In this document: one piece after another, positions 1-9,451 of the stretch | How positions within the stretch are numbered: the first letter of the stretch is position 1 | How the letters are laid out: each line of letters starts with the position of its first letter | NCBI GenBank assembly: GCA_036362985.1 | Contig: JAYGXS010000007.1 | Coordinates: forward strand, 8,760,464 to 8,824,463 | Direction: 5' to 3' | Length of the DNA: 64,000 nucleotides | From: Ligula intestinalis | Lineage: Eukaryota > Platyhelminthes > Cestoda > Diphyllobothriidea > Diphyllobothriidae | Made by a program: the position numbers and the translations under genes | The notes under the pieces: model-generated | Told to the model about the DNA's origin: nothing | Seen by the model: the letters and a program-made list of their open reading frames with translations, nothing else | The model's database searches: none

Positions 1-2
1 AA

Positions 3-146
3 ATCTGGCTCTTCGAGAGCGATCGCTCCAATTGTGTGATGATGAAGAACTTTGTCATTTCCGCGGAAGAAGTCGAGTTATTGGAGTGCATCGAAAATAC
101 TCGTTGCGTGTGGTCTGTGGTTTCAGAAGAAGACATTCGCATGTAG
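3..146 (+). pseudogene. Open frame fragment, possibly from a real protein (unidentified)
   Basis: A frame open from the window edge for 48 codons, ending in TAG at 144-146, reads as a plausible acidic helical segment (ISAEEVELLECIENTR, then a Trp-containing tail). The spacing of acidic and hydrophobic residues before the Trp vaguely recalls the start of MADF-type DNA-binding domains, but this is only an impression. Its start lies outside the window. A GT at the stop codon could be a splice donor, so it could be an exon end. I do not assign a function. Confidence 0.15.
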
Positions 147-188
147 GATACCGGACGGCCTAACATATGTGCCAGTAATATCGCGCAA

Positions 189-416
189 ATGGGGAGCAGT
201 CCTCTGACCGATCTGGAACGTGAACCGACACCTGTTGAAGTTGAGTTTAGCTACCAGAAATCGGAATCAGCGTCTTCTTCGAAATCTGTCATTTCAAAAT
301 CTACCTCAGCTGGCATCAAACAATATTCCTGCTTGCGTGGTTACAAAAAGGAAGACAACTACCAATTAAACTTACTTGAGGTCACTGAACCTGGGGCTTT
401 GATTCAGTGCATTTGA
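189..416 (+). CDS. Small ORF of unknown function, 75 residues
   Basis: The ORF starts with ATG and has a Ser- and Glu-rich N-terminal half (residues 10-40) and a mixed C-terminal half. It has no signal peptide, membrane segment or motif that I recognise. It lies 43 bases after the preceding open fragment, so the two could be exons of one gene or unrelated chance frames. It is short and unsupported by any neighbour. Confidence 0.15.
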   Translation: MGSSPLTDLEREPTPVEVEFSYQKSESASSSKSVISKSTSAGIKQYSCLRGYKKEDNYQLNLLEVTEPGALIQCI

Positions 417-1482
417 AGATGCTGGTGGCCGTTGCTTGAGTTTTTAAGTGCCAACTATATGATTGCGTAAGCCACGTTCTCCTAGACATTCAGTGGTGGA
501 CAACTATGTTACCTGTCATGCTGCAGATATATGCTTTTCTGCGTTGGCAACTTCTCCCCATTTACCAAGGTAATAGGTTTAATGCTGAAGTCATATTTTT
601 TTTACCAAAAAGCACGTCTGCTCAGTTAGGTTGCATATCTTTTGGGCCTTCGAATGTAGGCAGAACAAAGCCCAGAATATATGCAACCGACGTGAGAAGG
701 CGTTTTTTATAGTATAAAAATGATTCCAGTTGTTAACTTATTTCCGTGGAACATAAGGTAGTATTGCCAACAGAGAAACTATATGCCTGAACCAGGACAG
801 GTAACATAATGGCCCATAACTTAGTGTCTAAGACCATGGGCCAATCCAATACCAAAGAGGCTGATAAAAAAGCAAACAAAAGCGCTCTCATAAACTCTAG
901 TTGGCTGAACAAACCGGCCACGCTCACTCACGATAAAGTTCCCAAAACGCACCCTTCATTTTTCTCACGCATCCCAACTGTGTGTTTCATGATATAATAC
1001 AATAGAGACTGCCACCGGGACAAACTGTGGCTGTCTTTTACGTTATCGTTTGCTTCCTACATGTCAACTTTGTCAATTTCGTTGTATGTCTGTTGTACGC
1101 CTATATTGAATGGTGAATACCCCAATGCCATCCTGAGTATTTGCGTTCTTGTGCCTATGCTGCATTCTTCACGGGCTACGTAGACTGGCAATGACAATCG
1201 ATTTTCCTTGAAACTCAGAATATACAGATGAACATGATAGTTCTCACGTTTAGAAGTACGCTCGGCATCCATACACTATGCAATTAATTATTTGTTATTC
1301 CTATAACATGCCTTCTTATATGACATAAGCAGTAATGTTGTATCAGGATGTTTAAAAGATAAGTAAGGATTCGATTTAAATTTTTGGTTGGGTAAAATGG
1401 AAGCAAATCACAAACTATACGCATGTTGTGAAGCAGATTTCCTATCGAACATGGGTTGCCCAATCAAACCGTCATTGCTCAC
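417..1482. other. No gene recognised
   Basis: Only short chance frames are present, the longest being 71 codons on the minus strand at 1,057-1,272, with no family resemblance. I see no repeat shared with the rest of the window. Confidence 0.5.
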
Positions 1483-1790
1483 TGTATCGCAAAGGAGTTA
1501 AAAGCTAAGCCGTTTAAACTCTAACTACTGCGATCTTCCAGGCCCGGTTCCTTAGGAGAAGATAGAAGTCGTGGAAGCCAAGGTAAACGGAGATTGTATT
1601 CTGTAAAGAATAAGTAGAAGAATTAACAGAAGGGTTGACTCGGTCTGGGGTGGAGTTCGTACATGAGGAACGAGAGAGAGAAAGAGAGATAGCGCCGCAG
1701 CTTCGCGTCCGCTGCGCACCGGGGCGAAAGGCCAAGTGAGTTCCGCCTTGTCAGTTACATGGGCTTAGTGTGAGGTGTGTTTCTGCCAGC
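1483..1790 (+). repeat. Dispersed repeat R1, copy 1
   Basis: About 300 bases that match 57,291-57,600 in the same orientation at roughly 85-90% by eye, the closest long repeat pair in the window. It begins TGTATCGCAAAGGAGT. It contains a purine-rich block (GAGAGAGA around 1,672-1,690) and a GC-rich block after it. The first ~110 bases (from CTACTGCGATCTTCCAGG) also resemble the linker upstream of the GIY-YIG domain in the PLE fragments at 19.4-19.57 kb and 61.8-62.0 kb, both on the minus strand. R1 may therefore be a short element assembled partly from a PLE. No long ORF is present. Confidence 0.75.
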
Positions 1791-2009
1791 CCTAACCATA
1801 AATCCGGCACATACCCGTAATCAGCGATGCGCAAAATTCAATTGGCTGACCACGTTGACAAATCAGGCGGATGAGTGATCATGGCAGCGCTGTGGGGCAG
1901 GCTACTACAACTGACCCTGGGATTCGGGTTTTCCTTCCACATACATGCCTTTTTATTTGCATATTCCATATTGTTAGTCTGTTTCACCAATTCAATAGGT
2001 TAATAAAAG

Positions 2010-2345
2010 AAAGAAATTATTACGGGGGTTTGGCAGATTTGCCTAATTCAATTGACCCAATTGCTACAAATTTGCGGCCTTAGTTGGAGTCAAACCTACA
2101 TTGCAGGGGGGCTTTTACGCAGCCAACGCTCTACCACTGAGTTATGAGGCTCACCGATTGCCATACATTTTATCAGACTTTTCGATTTTAAATGCCCAAC
2201 TTACTGATTGTATGGAATTCACCATGAAAGAACAGCAAGCTGACTGCCCACGCAGGATTTCGTAAGCAATCAGGTAGAATCCATCAGAATGACCACTAGG
2301 TTCATTTCCCTGTGACAATTCGCGGACTCGGTGGGAGTCGAAGAC
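2010..2345 (-). repeat. SINE-like repeat with tRNA-like segment, copy 1
   Basis: Shares its order of blocks with 52,849-53,165: a GGTTTGGCAGA...GTTGACCCAATTG block, then a minus-strand tRNA-like segment, then a block containing CAAGCTGACTGC and TAAGCAATCA. The tRNA-like segment lies in the middle rather than at an end, which is unusual for a SINE. No poly-A tail is visible. The two copies are diverged. Confidence 0.6.
2082..2152 (-). tRNA. tRNA-like segment (pseudo-tRNA head of a SINE)
   Basis: Read on the minus strand it has an A-box-like stretch (TAACTCAGTGGTAGAGCG) and a B-box-like stretch (GGTTTGACTCC) at about the right spacing. The acceptor and anticodon stems do not fold convincingly and there is extra C-rich sequence, so it is a degenerate promoter-bearing relic, not a working tRNA gene. 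Confidence 0.5.
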
Positions 2346-2811
2346 ACACAGCAGGGAAGGTCAACACCCTACCATTAAAAATAAAATGATGCTAGACTTG
2401 TGAGTATTTTCCATGACTTCTGCACACTCCAGCAGTTACCTCTCTGAGATGCCTAACTGCAAAGCCTAATGCTACCTCCCTTCTCCTTTTGCAAGCGTCT
2501 CGGTGATGTTTTGCTTTTCTTGTGGATGATCCTACTTGAGAAATTTAAAGCATTTTTTCCCGGTAATAATTTGAATCAAGACAGAATAGCAGAATTTTTT
2601 CGCGCGTATAAATTTCGAGAGCGCTTTTCAGCTGCTTCCGCTCCGTGCATGAACAACGAAATATTAAGAGAACGCATAAATTTGAATAACCACAAAATCG
2701 ATAAAAGCAAGGTCATATCAACGTGGCAAGTGGCCAAAAGTTATGTCAACTGTTAAACTTGGGACCAAAAGAAATGGGGGGGATTTAACAAAATAAAGGT
2801 GTGGTATGTAT
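2346..2811. other. No gene recognised; one 95-codon open frame
   Basis: A plus-strand frame at 2,469-2,756 runs 95 codons with a hydrophobic N-terminus and a basic, Asn-rich C-terminus. I recognise nothing in it. It lies just downstream, on the opposite strand, of the PLE at 2,812-3,690 and is probably a chance frame in that element's tail region. Confidence 0.4.
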
Positions 2812-3690
2812 TTACCACGGCAGTTGAGGATTGACTACATCGTCTAGTTGCTTACATAGGTCGGGTATCTCCCACCGTATGTAGGATGCTTCCATGTAGC
2901 GTAAGGTCCGGTTTGTTCGTGCTCGAACAAGAACGCGGAAAGATGTGTAAGTGTCAACCGAATGACCACTGTCTAGCAAGTGTTTTGTAATAGATGAACA
3001 TGGTACTTTGTTCTCCTGTTTTAAAAGACAAGTAGGCAAATGCTCAGCAGCCCTGGTTGCCAATTGCCTTTGCGTACGGCCAATGTACTTGCATCCGAAA
3101 GTGCAGGTATATTCGTATACACAGTTTTAGGTGGCGTGCAAAGGCTAGGCATCCTTTGGCCGGTTAATTGGGAGCCTTTTTGTTGGAGTGAGGAAAACAA
3201 TTTCGGCTGCATAGTAAGTTCTTTGGATAGAACACAGTAGTCTTCGCTTGATTGTATTCGCGATGTTGTCTCTTTTAAATGGTAAGGATATAAAAAGGGG
3301 CTTTCTCGGAACCAACTGGTCCGTAGATTTTGGCCGTAAAGGGCAACCGTATTTTTGGATGAAACGCAAGGAGTAGCCACGCTTGAGTAAGGCCTCTTTT
3401 ATGTAGGCAAACTCTCGCTGGAGCAAATATTTCTGGCTCTCTGGAAAAGGTTAAGTACCAAATTTCGTTGCCACTGTACAGGCACAAAACTAGTAAAATG
3501 TAGGTATTGGCCTTTCCATGTAGTCTTGTGGAAACCGGTGCGCCTTATTTACCCATCATCCTCTCTGAACAGGCTTAATTTTTTAATGCAATGTATTCAT
3601 AAAAGTAAGAAGATTTTCAGCATCTCTTTTGGTATCAACAGTAGGGACTGTATGTTCACCTTATGTTTCTATTTGCTGTTAGCATACAGC
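2812..3690 (-). pseudogene. PLE fragment: RT C-terminus plus GIY-YIG nuclease, broken
   Basis: Read from 3,690 down to 2,812. A decayed RT piece (DTKRDAENLLTFMNTLH) is followed after a gap by FHKTTWKGQYLHF and VQWQRNLVLNLF, the RT thumb/connection region shared with the PLE at 30.7-31.2 kb. The nuclease part follows: CTFGCKYIGRTQRQLATR, then EHLPTCLLKQEN, and a C-terminus ending VVNPQLPW plus stop at 2,812. The reading frame shifts at least three times between 3,540 and 3,020, so no single protein could be made. PLE enzymes prime reverse transcription at nicked chromosomal sites; the GIY-YIG domain makes the nick. Same family as 23.1-24.8 kb and related to family D. Confidence 0.85.
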
Positions 3691-3796
3691 ACAGGGCCGC
3701 AGAAAAACGATACGTGCTCACTTTATGGCGGCCTTCTTCTACCTTATTCGTAAAAATATATTTCCTTCATAAGTCATAGTCCTTATGCTTTCACCA

Positions 3797-3905
3797 CTGT
3801 GGTCTAGAAAAGAACATGAGCGTTGGCTGCTGGGAAGGTGTTTGCTACAGCTTAACTCAGGTGCCTCCTTAGACGTTTGCTTGGTCCGTGCCCTTGAAAT
3901 GGGAG
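3797..3905 (-). pseudogene. Inverted 5' piece of a family-B PLE
   Basis: This ~100-base block matches the pre-nuclease region of the family-B copy at 36.7-36.83 kb, but here it points opposite to the nuclease piece that follows at 3,905. In the 36 kb copy the same two blocks run in one direction and read through as KRLF-like...TTFPAANAHVLLPSYKG. The junction is the palindromic GGGAGTACTCCC near 3,900. Confidence 0.6.
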
Positions 3906-4320
3906 TACTCCCATCCCATACGGAGAGATCAAGGACAAACTGCCAGCCCAGACCACCTCCATGTGCATAGATTCATTTACCTGCTCCTGAAGGGTGGGAT
4001 ATACTGGTTGCACAAGCCGGCGTTTGTCCAAAAGAGTCCGAAAACACATTCCAGCATGGTTAGGAAAGGTCTAACTAAAGAGTGTAAACAGTTCCATTCG
4101 AGCGCATCTGGTAGACTCTGACCATCGCGTGGATGCCAAAGAGGCCTTCCGAGCGATCTAAAAGGTACCTTCAAGCTACTCAAAATTTCTTGGACAGCGT
4201 TTGTTGGCTACGGCAGGGGCGGCTGCCATCAGGCTTCGCCGACCGGTCCTTTGCGTCCATAAGAATTTCGTCGCGACGCCACAGTTACCATGGTCCAAAG
4301 CTTCTAATCCAACAGCCAGC
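3905..4320 (+). pseudogene. Family-B PLE GIY-YIG nuclease fragment
   Basis: In order on the plus strand: KLPAQTTSMCIDSFTCS, a GIY-YIG-type core (RVGYTGCTSRRLSKRVRKH), IPAWLGKV, IRAHLVDSDHRVDAKEAF, VPSSYSKFLGQRLLATA, IRLRRPVLCVHKNFVATP and QLPWSKA. Stops interrupt after Cys-Ser, after WLGKV and after FRAI, so it is dead. The His/Asp-rich HLVDSDHRVD stretch and LPW terminus are typical of PLE nucleases. Relatives are at 33.6-34.07 kb and 36.29-36.6 kb, both minus. Confidence 0.85.
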
Positions 4321-4550
4321 AGCTTAGCACTTCAACCGACTACCATTTCCTCCTAACTCTAATCAAAGTTGGCCCCCATCCCGTTTCCCCCTCCCATTCC
4401 CCCTGCCCTGACAACCGTTCAATTTTTTTTGCTAACTTGCATAGTCTATTTACTTAATAACCATATAAATGTAAATGCGTGATGAGAATTATCGAAAACA
4501 AACGTATTTTCGACCATTCATCTTCTGAAATTTTTAATGGGAATTTTCGC
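4320..4550 (+). mobile_element. Family-B PLE 3' tail with hammerhead-like core
   Basis: C-rich noncoding sequence (4,370-4,420) is followed by the core TGATGAGAATTATCGAAAAC at 4,480-4,499, then AAACGTATTTTCGACC and a CATCTTCTGAAAT end. The same order appears on the minus strand at 33,520-33,600 and 36,100-36,170, where the core reads CTGACGAGAATTT...TCGAAA. This fits a minimal hammerhead (CUGANGA, very short stem II, GAAA), but stem II is only two pairs, so the ribozyme call is tentative. Confidence 0.5.
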
Positions 4551-4554
4551 ACAT

Positions 4555-5055
4555 TTAAGACAATCTGAACTATAAGTATCAACTACTGTGGTCGCCGGTT
4601 GGAGTCGTAATTGGTGAAGTGATGGCTTGGCAGTTCCCTTTCGGGTCATTAATGGGCACGATACCGTTGCCCGTGTCGGATGCGGGCTTGATAGGTGCTT
4701 TTTTGTTGGGGTTGTTGCTGCGTACGGCCTTTCCCAAGTGACTGCTTCTCCTCCTAAGATAATGCCTACGCATGGAATATGAGAATGGAAATTCGTTGCG
4801 CCTGTTGGTTGGCTGCGAGCCTGAAAATCATTACTTGATCATCTTGCGGCTCACGCGGTTGTCACCTCTTGCGAGGACTTCGGCCTCCTTAAACTTTAAA
4901 ATATGGTTGGGTCCTGTCGAACGAACTGCAACCTGAGTGTTAGCGCCTTTGCTCTTTTTCGCCGCTCCGTGCTCGACCATTCGCGTACCTAGCAATCTCC
5001 GGATTCTTCGACGTAGTTGCTTTGTCCACATCTGCACCAGATTCGGGAAACGAGT
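4555..5055 (-). pseudogene. Family-A PLE GIY-YIG nuclease fragment
   Basis: On the minus strand from ~5,055: RIWCRCGQSNYVEESG (the GIY-YIG core) with a frameshift, then LLGTRMVEHGAA, NTQVAVRSTGPNH, FKEAEVLARGDNRVSRKM and a stop at 4,831. Intact relatives of this family read ...ARGDNRVSRELLESW, so RKMIK is a changed end. The downstream 4,579-4,830 is probably its remaining C-terminal/3' region. It faces the family-B tail tail-to-tail. Compare 59.7-59.98 kb and 61.53-61.8 kb. Confidence 0.8.
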
Positions 5056-6540
5056 CTTTTCTAGTGGTTGCTTTGTGTCTGTTCGCAATTCTTACTCCAA
5101 GTATTGTGAGCAGGCGGCTCTCTGCTTCTCATACATTCTTCAGGTACGGAAGAGCTCACCAAACGTTAAGGCCAGTTTGATTTGGTTTCTTGTCTTGTCT
5201 GCATTTGCATTGGTTGACAAAATTGTGTGGGTTACCATTTGCTCTCAGTACCCATCAAAGTTACTGTAATGGTTACCCGTTGGAACTTAGTCTACCGGTA
5301 CCTGTCATGGGGATAGGTTCATGTCCTCGCGCCAAACCTTCGGGCGTATATTCTGTGCACCTGACGTGCGGGTTTATTGGATTTGAAAGTGCTATACTTT
5401 GGTCCTCTGCCTTCCGCCGGCTTAATCACAAATGTTTTTACATTTGGAACAACGAACCACTGATTTGCCTTCTAGTGGCTGTCGACCACACCAGCCGCAA
5501 ACGACACCAGAGTTACATACGCATCTTTTACGCATTCGCGTGCTGGAACCACAGGAGAAAATTAGAAAAAACAGCATTTAAACTGGAGGGTAAACCTGGA
5601 TGTAAAAATATCAACCCCGTCAACCCCTCCACCCATTTTAGTTAGTCAACCAGCACGTGTTAAACGCCCTCACGTGGGAACTATTCTGTACAAAGAAAGG
5701 AATAGTTAATGGAGCGCTTAATCAGCAGGAGATGGAAGTGACGGTTGTAGAGGCCTCCACTGGCACGGGAGTAAACGGCCGGCTTTTTTGACAACTAACA
5801 GGGTTTTCCTGATAACAGTCTGGGGGATATTGTGCCAGGGCGATGGGAAGACAGGACGTGTGAGGGCAGGGTTAGTTGAAACATGAATTGGCATGGTTTC
5901 TTGAATCCAATCCGCGAAACTAACGGCCGCTAGGTCTGAGAGGGAGGGGGGTAAGGAGTGTCATTTGATTCACGGAAGAGGAGAGGAGAGCATTCTGGGA
6001 GGGAAGATAAAGGACGGAGAGGTAGGAAGGAGCTGAGAGTTTGTCATGGGAAAGTAACACTTTCATGAGCTCAATTTACCGAGCAGACAAATTAAATGTC
6101 ATGCTCCCCTAACGGATGCAACAATGCAGGGCTGACGTATCTCAAAAATTCGCTGGGATTTAGGATCAGAAACAACTGAATGTCCATGACGAAAGTTCAC
6201 TGATAGCTAAGGGAGCTAGCTCACCCCTGCTCTATTGTACTCTCCCTCCGCCATCCCAAAAAGCTACACCACAGGCTAAAAGTCATACAAAACAGCATTT
6301 AAGTATACACAAAAACTTTAAAAGGATAAAACAAACTGCCTTAGTTGAATTTGTACTGTAAAATAAATAAATATAAGTTTGTGTCATCCGTGTGTTCCAG
6401 AGGTCGAATTCGTGGCTTTCTTCCAGAGTTTGTTTAGCGAGCTAGAACAGAGGGTTGCCTCTCTGCACTGCCCATTTATGCTCCGTTATTCGTGAGCTAA
6501 CTAGTTGCCCGGTATGTTTTTTATAATGGCAAGAACACAC
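5056..6540. other. No gene recognised; purine-rich stretch
   Basis: A plus frame of 151 codons (5,190-5,645) has no family resemblance and no codon structure that persuades me. 5,930-6,050 is strongly G/A-rich on the plus strand (GGGAGG and GGAGAGGA runs). Nothing else stands out. Confidence 0.45.
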
Positions 6541-6544
6541 AGAT

Positions 6545-6945
6545 AATGGCATGGGCCAGTAATAAGTTGGGCAGAGAACTACTGGAGGCCTATGTATCAG
6601 ATCCCAACTCCATAAACAGGCATGTGGATATACCGCCCTGTTATTTTGCCATCCATGTCCGTGACCAGAAACCAGGGCCCAGTTCGTCTACAAGCACGCA
6701 GACCATCACCTCAAGGTCACATGCCGTTACTCCAGGGACACGCTTCGGAGACGCGATAAGATAGCGTGAGAATGGACTTGGCGTGGGCAAAGACCAATCA
6801 ACAATTGCTACCACCGCCCCCTACCCTACCAACCCCATTTATGCGTAGTTGACGTATGCTGTTCTCATTTATTCTGACGATGGCTTCAGGTGTGGAGCCG
6901 AAACCTCAGAATAAAACTATCGTTCCAGAGATCGCGTCTTCGTCT
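6545..6945 (+). mobile_element. Short PLE-tail repeat E, copy 1
   Basis: A ~400-base unit repeated at 9,452-9,848 in the same orientation. It starts with GATAATGGCA, reads as a nuclease C-terminus (GRELLEAYVSDPNSINRHVD, then IPPCYFAI), runs through noncoding sequence and ends in a hammerhead-like motif plus the TTCCAGAGATCGC end. Both copies begin at the same point of the PLE protein, which would be a coincidence for random 5' truncation. Confidence 0.75.
6870..6913 (+). ncRNA. Hammerhead-ribozyme-like motif
   Basis: CTGACGA (6,874-6,880), stem II GGCTTC/GGAGCC (6,882-6,887 with 6,894-6,899) with a 6-base loop, then GAAAC (6,900-6,904). These are the invariant hammerhead core boxes in the right order. 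The flanks TATTCTGA (6,870-6,877) and TCAGAATA (6,906-6,913) are perfect complements. One extra U precedes stem II. Hammerheads in PLE ends are established; activity of this copy is inference. Confidence 0.65.
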
Positions 6946-7253
6946 TTTTTAACTGAACAAAGTTAACAAAATATGCAGATAGCACTAACATTTTCACGCA
7001 TTTTGGGCCTCAAAGCCCGGGCGGTCTCATAGCAGTAGAGTCGCTGGTATTCCATCATCACACATCATGAGAACAGACCAAATTTATCATGCATCCATCG
7101 TCCTCGAAGATGTCACTTGTTCATGTTTAATGAACGCCTGAACAGCATCTTCCAGTACCCATTATTTACGGAGGAAGAGAAGGACCTGGCCTTCTTTCAT
7201 GTCCTCGTCTGCCACACGGATTGTTGTAGTCTAGAGTGTTCGGTGTAGGGGTA

Positions 7254-8035
7254 CAGGGTGTCCCAGAAGTAACTGACTCCTTTGATTTGCCAATAAAACA
7301 AAAACTCGTAAAGCTAGGATATTGAAACATGCTTTGTTCGAAAGAAAAACCTTTTTTTTATTAGAACTAGGTTTTGAATATAATATCTTTTAAATGATGG
7401 CCATGGTTTTTTTTGACAACTTTGTGTTCGTTTCTTTGTCCTTTCCATAATGCTCCTTAGTATATCAGGCGATAGTTGTCTTATTTTAGAACAAATGTAG
7501 TTTTTAAGTTCTTGCAGATTTGTTGGATTTGTTTCATAAACCCTTAACTTCAGGTAGCTCCATAAGAAGAAATCGCATGGGGTCAAATCTATAGATCAAG
7601 GGAGCCAAAGAATGTTGCCAAATCGTGAAATTAAATGACTTGGCAAGCTCTCCTTTAACAATGTCATCGTTTCTCTTGCTGTATGGACCGTGGCTCCATC
7701 CTGTTGAAACCAAGTATTGCGTAGGCCATGTCTCTCAATTTCAGGAATTAGAAATTCGCTAATCATAGTTCGGTATCTTTCACCATTAACTGTTACTGTT
7801 GCGCCATCATTATTTTCAAAAAAGTATGGGCCAATCACATTGGAAGCAGTTATTCCGCACCCCATATTCACACTAAGAGAATGCAGTGGCCTTTCTAGAA
7901 TTTCCCTTGGATTTTCATTGCACAAAATTCTAGAAAGGGTTTTTATTTCGAAAAAAACGAGTTTCGATATCCTAGCGTCAATAGTTTTCGTTTTATTAGC
8001 AAATCGAAAGGGTCAGTTACTTCTGGGACACCCTG
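7254..8035 (-). mobile_element. Tc1/mariner-type transposon, internally deleted
   Basis: Flanked by TA on both sides (7,252-7,253 and 8,036-8,037). The ends start CAGGGTGTCCCAGAAG and are inverted repeats of about 53 bases with about 48 matching. Length 782 bases, against roughly 1.2-1.3 kb for complete relatives. The transposase lies on the minus strand and lacks its N-terminal third, so the copy cannot move by itself. A 12-base inverted repeat (7,890-7,901 and 7,927-7,938) sits at the likely deletion point. Confidence 0.92.
7314..7925 (-). pseudogene. Mariner-type transposase, truncated and interrupted
   Basis: From 7,925 downwards: ENPREILERPLHS, NVIGPYFFENNDGATVTV, NTWFQQDGATVHTARETM (second catalytic Asp in QQDGA), then an in-frame TGA at 7,595-7,597, then SIDLTPCDFFLWSYLK (third catalytic Asp in TPCD). 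Near 7,440 a frameshift moves the true C-terminus (HKVVKKNHGHHLKDIIFKT) to another frame. The helix-turn-helix DNA-binding domains and the first catalytic Asp are missing. Family membership (DD[D/E] transposase, IS630/Tc1/mariner superfamily) is secure; the exact subfamily is not. Confidence 0.92.
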
Positions 8036-8195
8036 TATAAACGATAAAAGAAGCGTAGTCACCCCGTCAGCCACGAACCCAGTTGCGTAAGGGCTCTTTT
8101 TGCCGTGTTGAGACGCCATGCACTAATACCGAAGAAAACGTTTCGGAAGTTCAACATAGTCAATAATATGCGCAAAGATTTGAGGTTCAGATATC

Positions 8196-8252
8196 TTATC
8201 GATTTCATCATCCCCCAAAGATGAGGGATGATGAGGATGATGAAATCGATAA
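8196..8252. repeat. Perfect 18-bp inverted repeat
   Basis: TTATCGATTTCATCATCC (8,196-8,213) and its exact complement (8,235-8,252) with a 21-base spacer rich in GATGAG. Lies directly after the PLE RT remnant. Could be a hairpin or two overlapping insertion ends. Confidence 0.85.
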
Positions 8253-9450
8253 AACATAGTAAATGTTTTTTTCTAGGAAAGGGCCATTAAGTTTTGAACG
8301 TACTCTTCACGCCACCATTGATCATCTGCAGGTTCAACCTTAGTGAACAGGTCAACGCCCTGAGGTTGGTTAAAACGTGGTTGAGTTGTAATTCTTCAGT
8401 TGTTCAGTTTCATGCAGAACTGGTTCCCTACAGCCGAAGGCCTGATTTGTTCCGCAGCTGGCCTTAGCTGAAGGCAATTCTACCAACTGCCTTTTTTGGA
8501 CGCGTCTGGTAGCCAGCAACTAGGTTAATGGGCGAATCTCTTCTCTCTACTGCGGCTACACCGCAAAGGGTCCTCAATGAGACAACTGAGATCTCCTTCC
8601 TTGAGCGTTGTTTCTGCTTTGATTTAAAATAGTGCCCAATACGTCCGTAGTTATGTAGCTGTCCCGAGTGTTGGCTGCGGCATTTAGTCGGTTTTACCTC
8701 CTGGCCAGGTTAATTATCCTAACACCCTTGTCACGCAAAATACGCTATATGAGGAGAAATGGTTTTGATCGCATCGACTTTCTGACTTTCAACACTTGTT
8801 GCTTTGGCACGCTGACCGCGGGAGAATTATGATGAGCTGAGTAAATCGACGGGTGTCTGTATATATCCTAATACAGGGCCTGAAGGCCGTCTGGCTTTGT
8901 CCTGTGATGCTTTCTCATGCAGAAGTTCAGGCACGTAGGCGACCCAGCCGTCCTGGTAAGACCTACAACATGGGTTTCAGCTTAAGCTAATCAGGCTCCT
9001 GCCGCTTTTCCTTACGCACTTACTTTCTTGACCGTTGACGCTGATCACCGTCCACTTTCACCACGGCTTCGTGGAATGTGATCTAGCAGCTATCGTTCAC
9101 TGTGAAGCTACCTTTAGCTCTAGCATATGCAGTAAGTCTCGTAGCACAGATCTTCTTTTTTTCTTTCTCTTTCATTATTTTTAATTCAATTTTTCAATTT
9201 TACTATAACTAACCTCCGGCCAGCGTCAGCTAAGATGCCATACTGCCTATGCAAAACTGTAATCTAGCTTACCTACAACTTATTTGGCTATAAATTACTA
9301 CACAGCTTAGACACAAACGCACCTCTGAGTATACGCTATCGAGTCTCTTAGCCTAGATTTGTCTAGCTCTGATACTCGTTTTAAATCTAGTTCTCAAAGC
9401 CGAGTCTGAGGTTTAGCCTACGACCGTTTTCATCAGCTACTTCCGATAAT
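8253..9450. other. Unidentified block, GC-richer than its surroundings
   Basis: No open frame over 60 codons in either strand. Composition differs from the AT-rich flanks up to about 9,130. The 14-base GGTAAGACCTACAA at 8,956 recurs at 43,129 with similar flanking bases, hinting at a shared dispersed repeat. Nature unknown. Confidence 0.4.
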
Positions 9451-9451
9451 G

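Larger units (their letters stand above)
7110..8190 (+). pseudogene. PLE reverse transcriptase fragment split by a mariner element
   Basis: Plus-strand RT sequence before the insertion reads MNERLNSIFQYPLFTEEEK and DLAFFHVLVCHTDC; after 8,038 it resumes as HPVSHEPSCVRALFAVLRRH and FRKFNIVNNM. These match the PLE palm end (usually ...LPFLDVLVCR) and the following SHKRSCVRTLF-type segment. The mobile element at 7,254-8,035 lies exactly between. Stops at both sides show the RT was already decaying or has decayed since. Confidence 0.75.

Noticed and set aside
5190..5645. 151-codon plus frame, one of the longest in the window
   Set aside because: No recognisable domain, odd composition and no conserved copy; likely a chance frame in noncoding DNA.
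8318..8345. TGATCATCTGCAGGTTCA resembles the complement of the 18S rRNA 3' end
   Set aside because: The match stops after about 18 bases; the following sequence bears no resemblance to 18S rRNA, so it is taken as chance.
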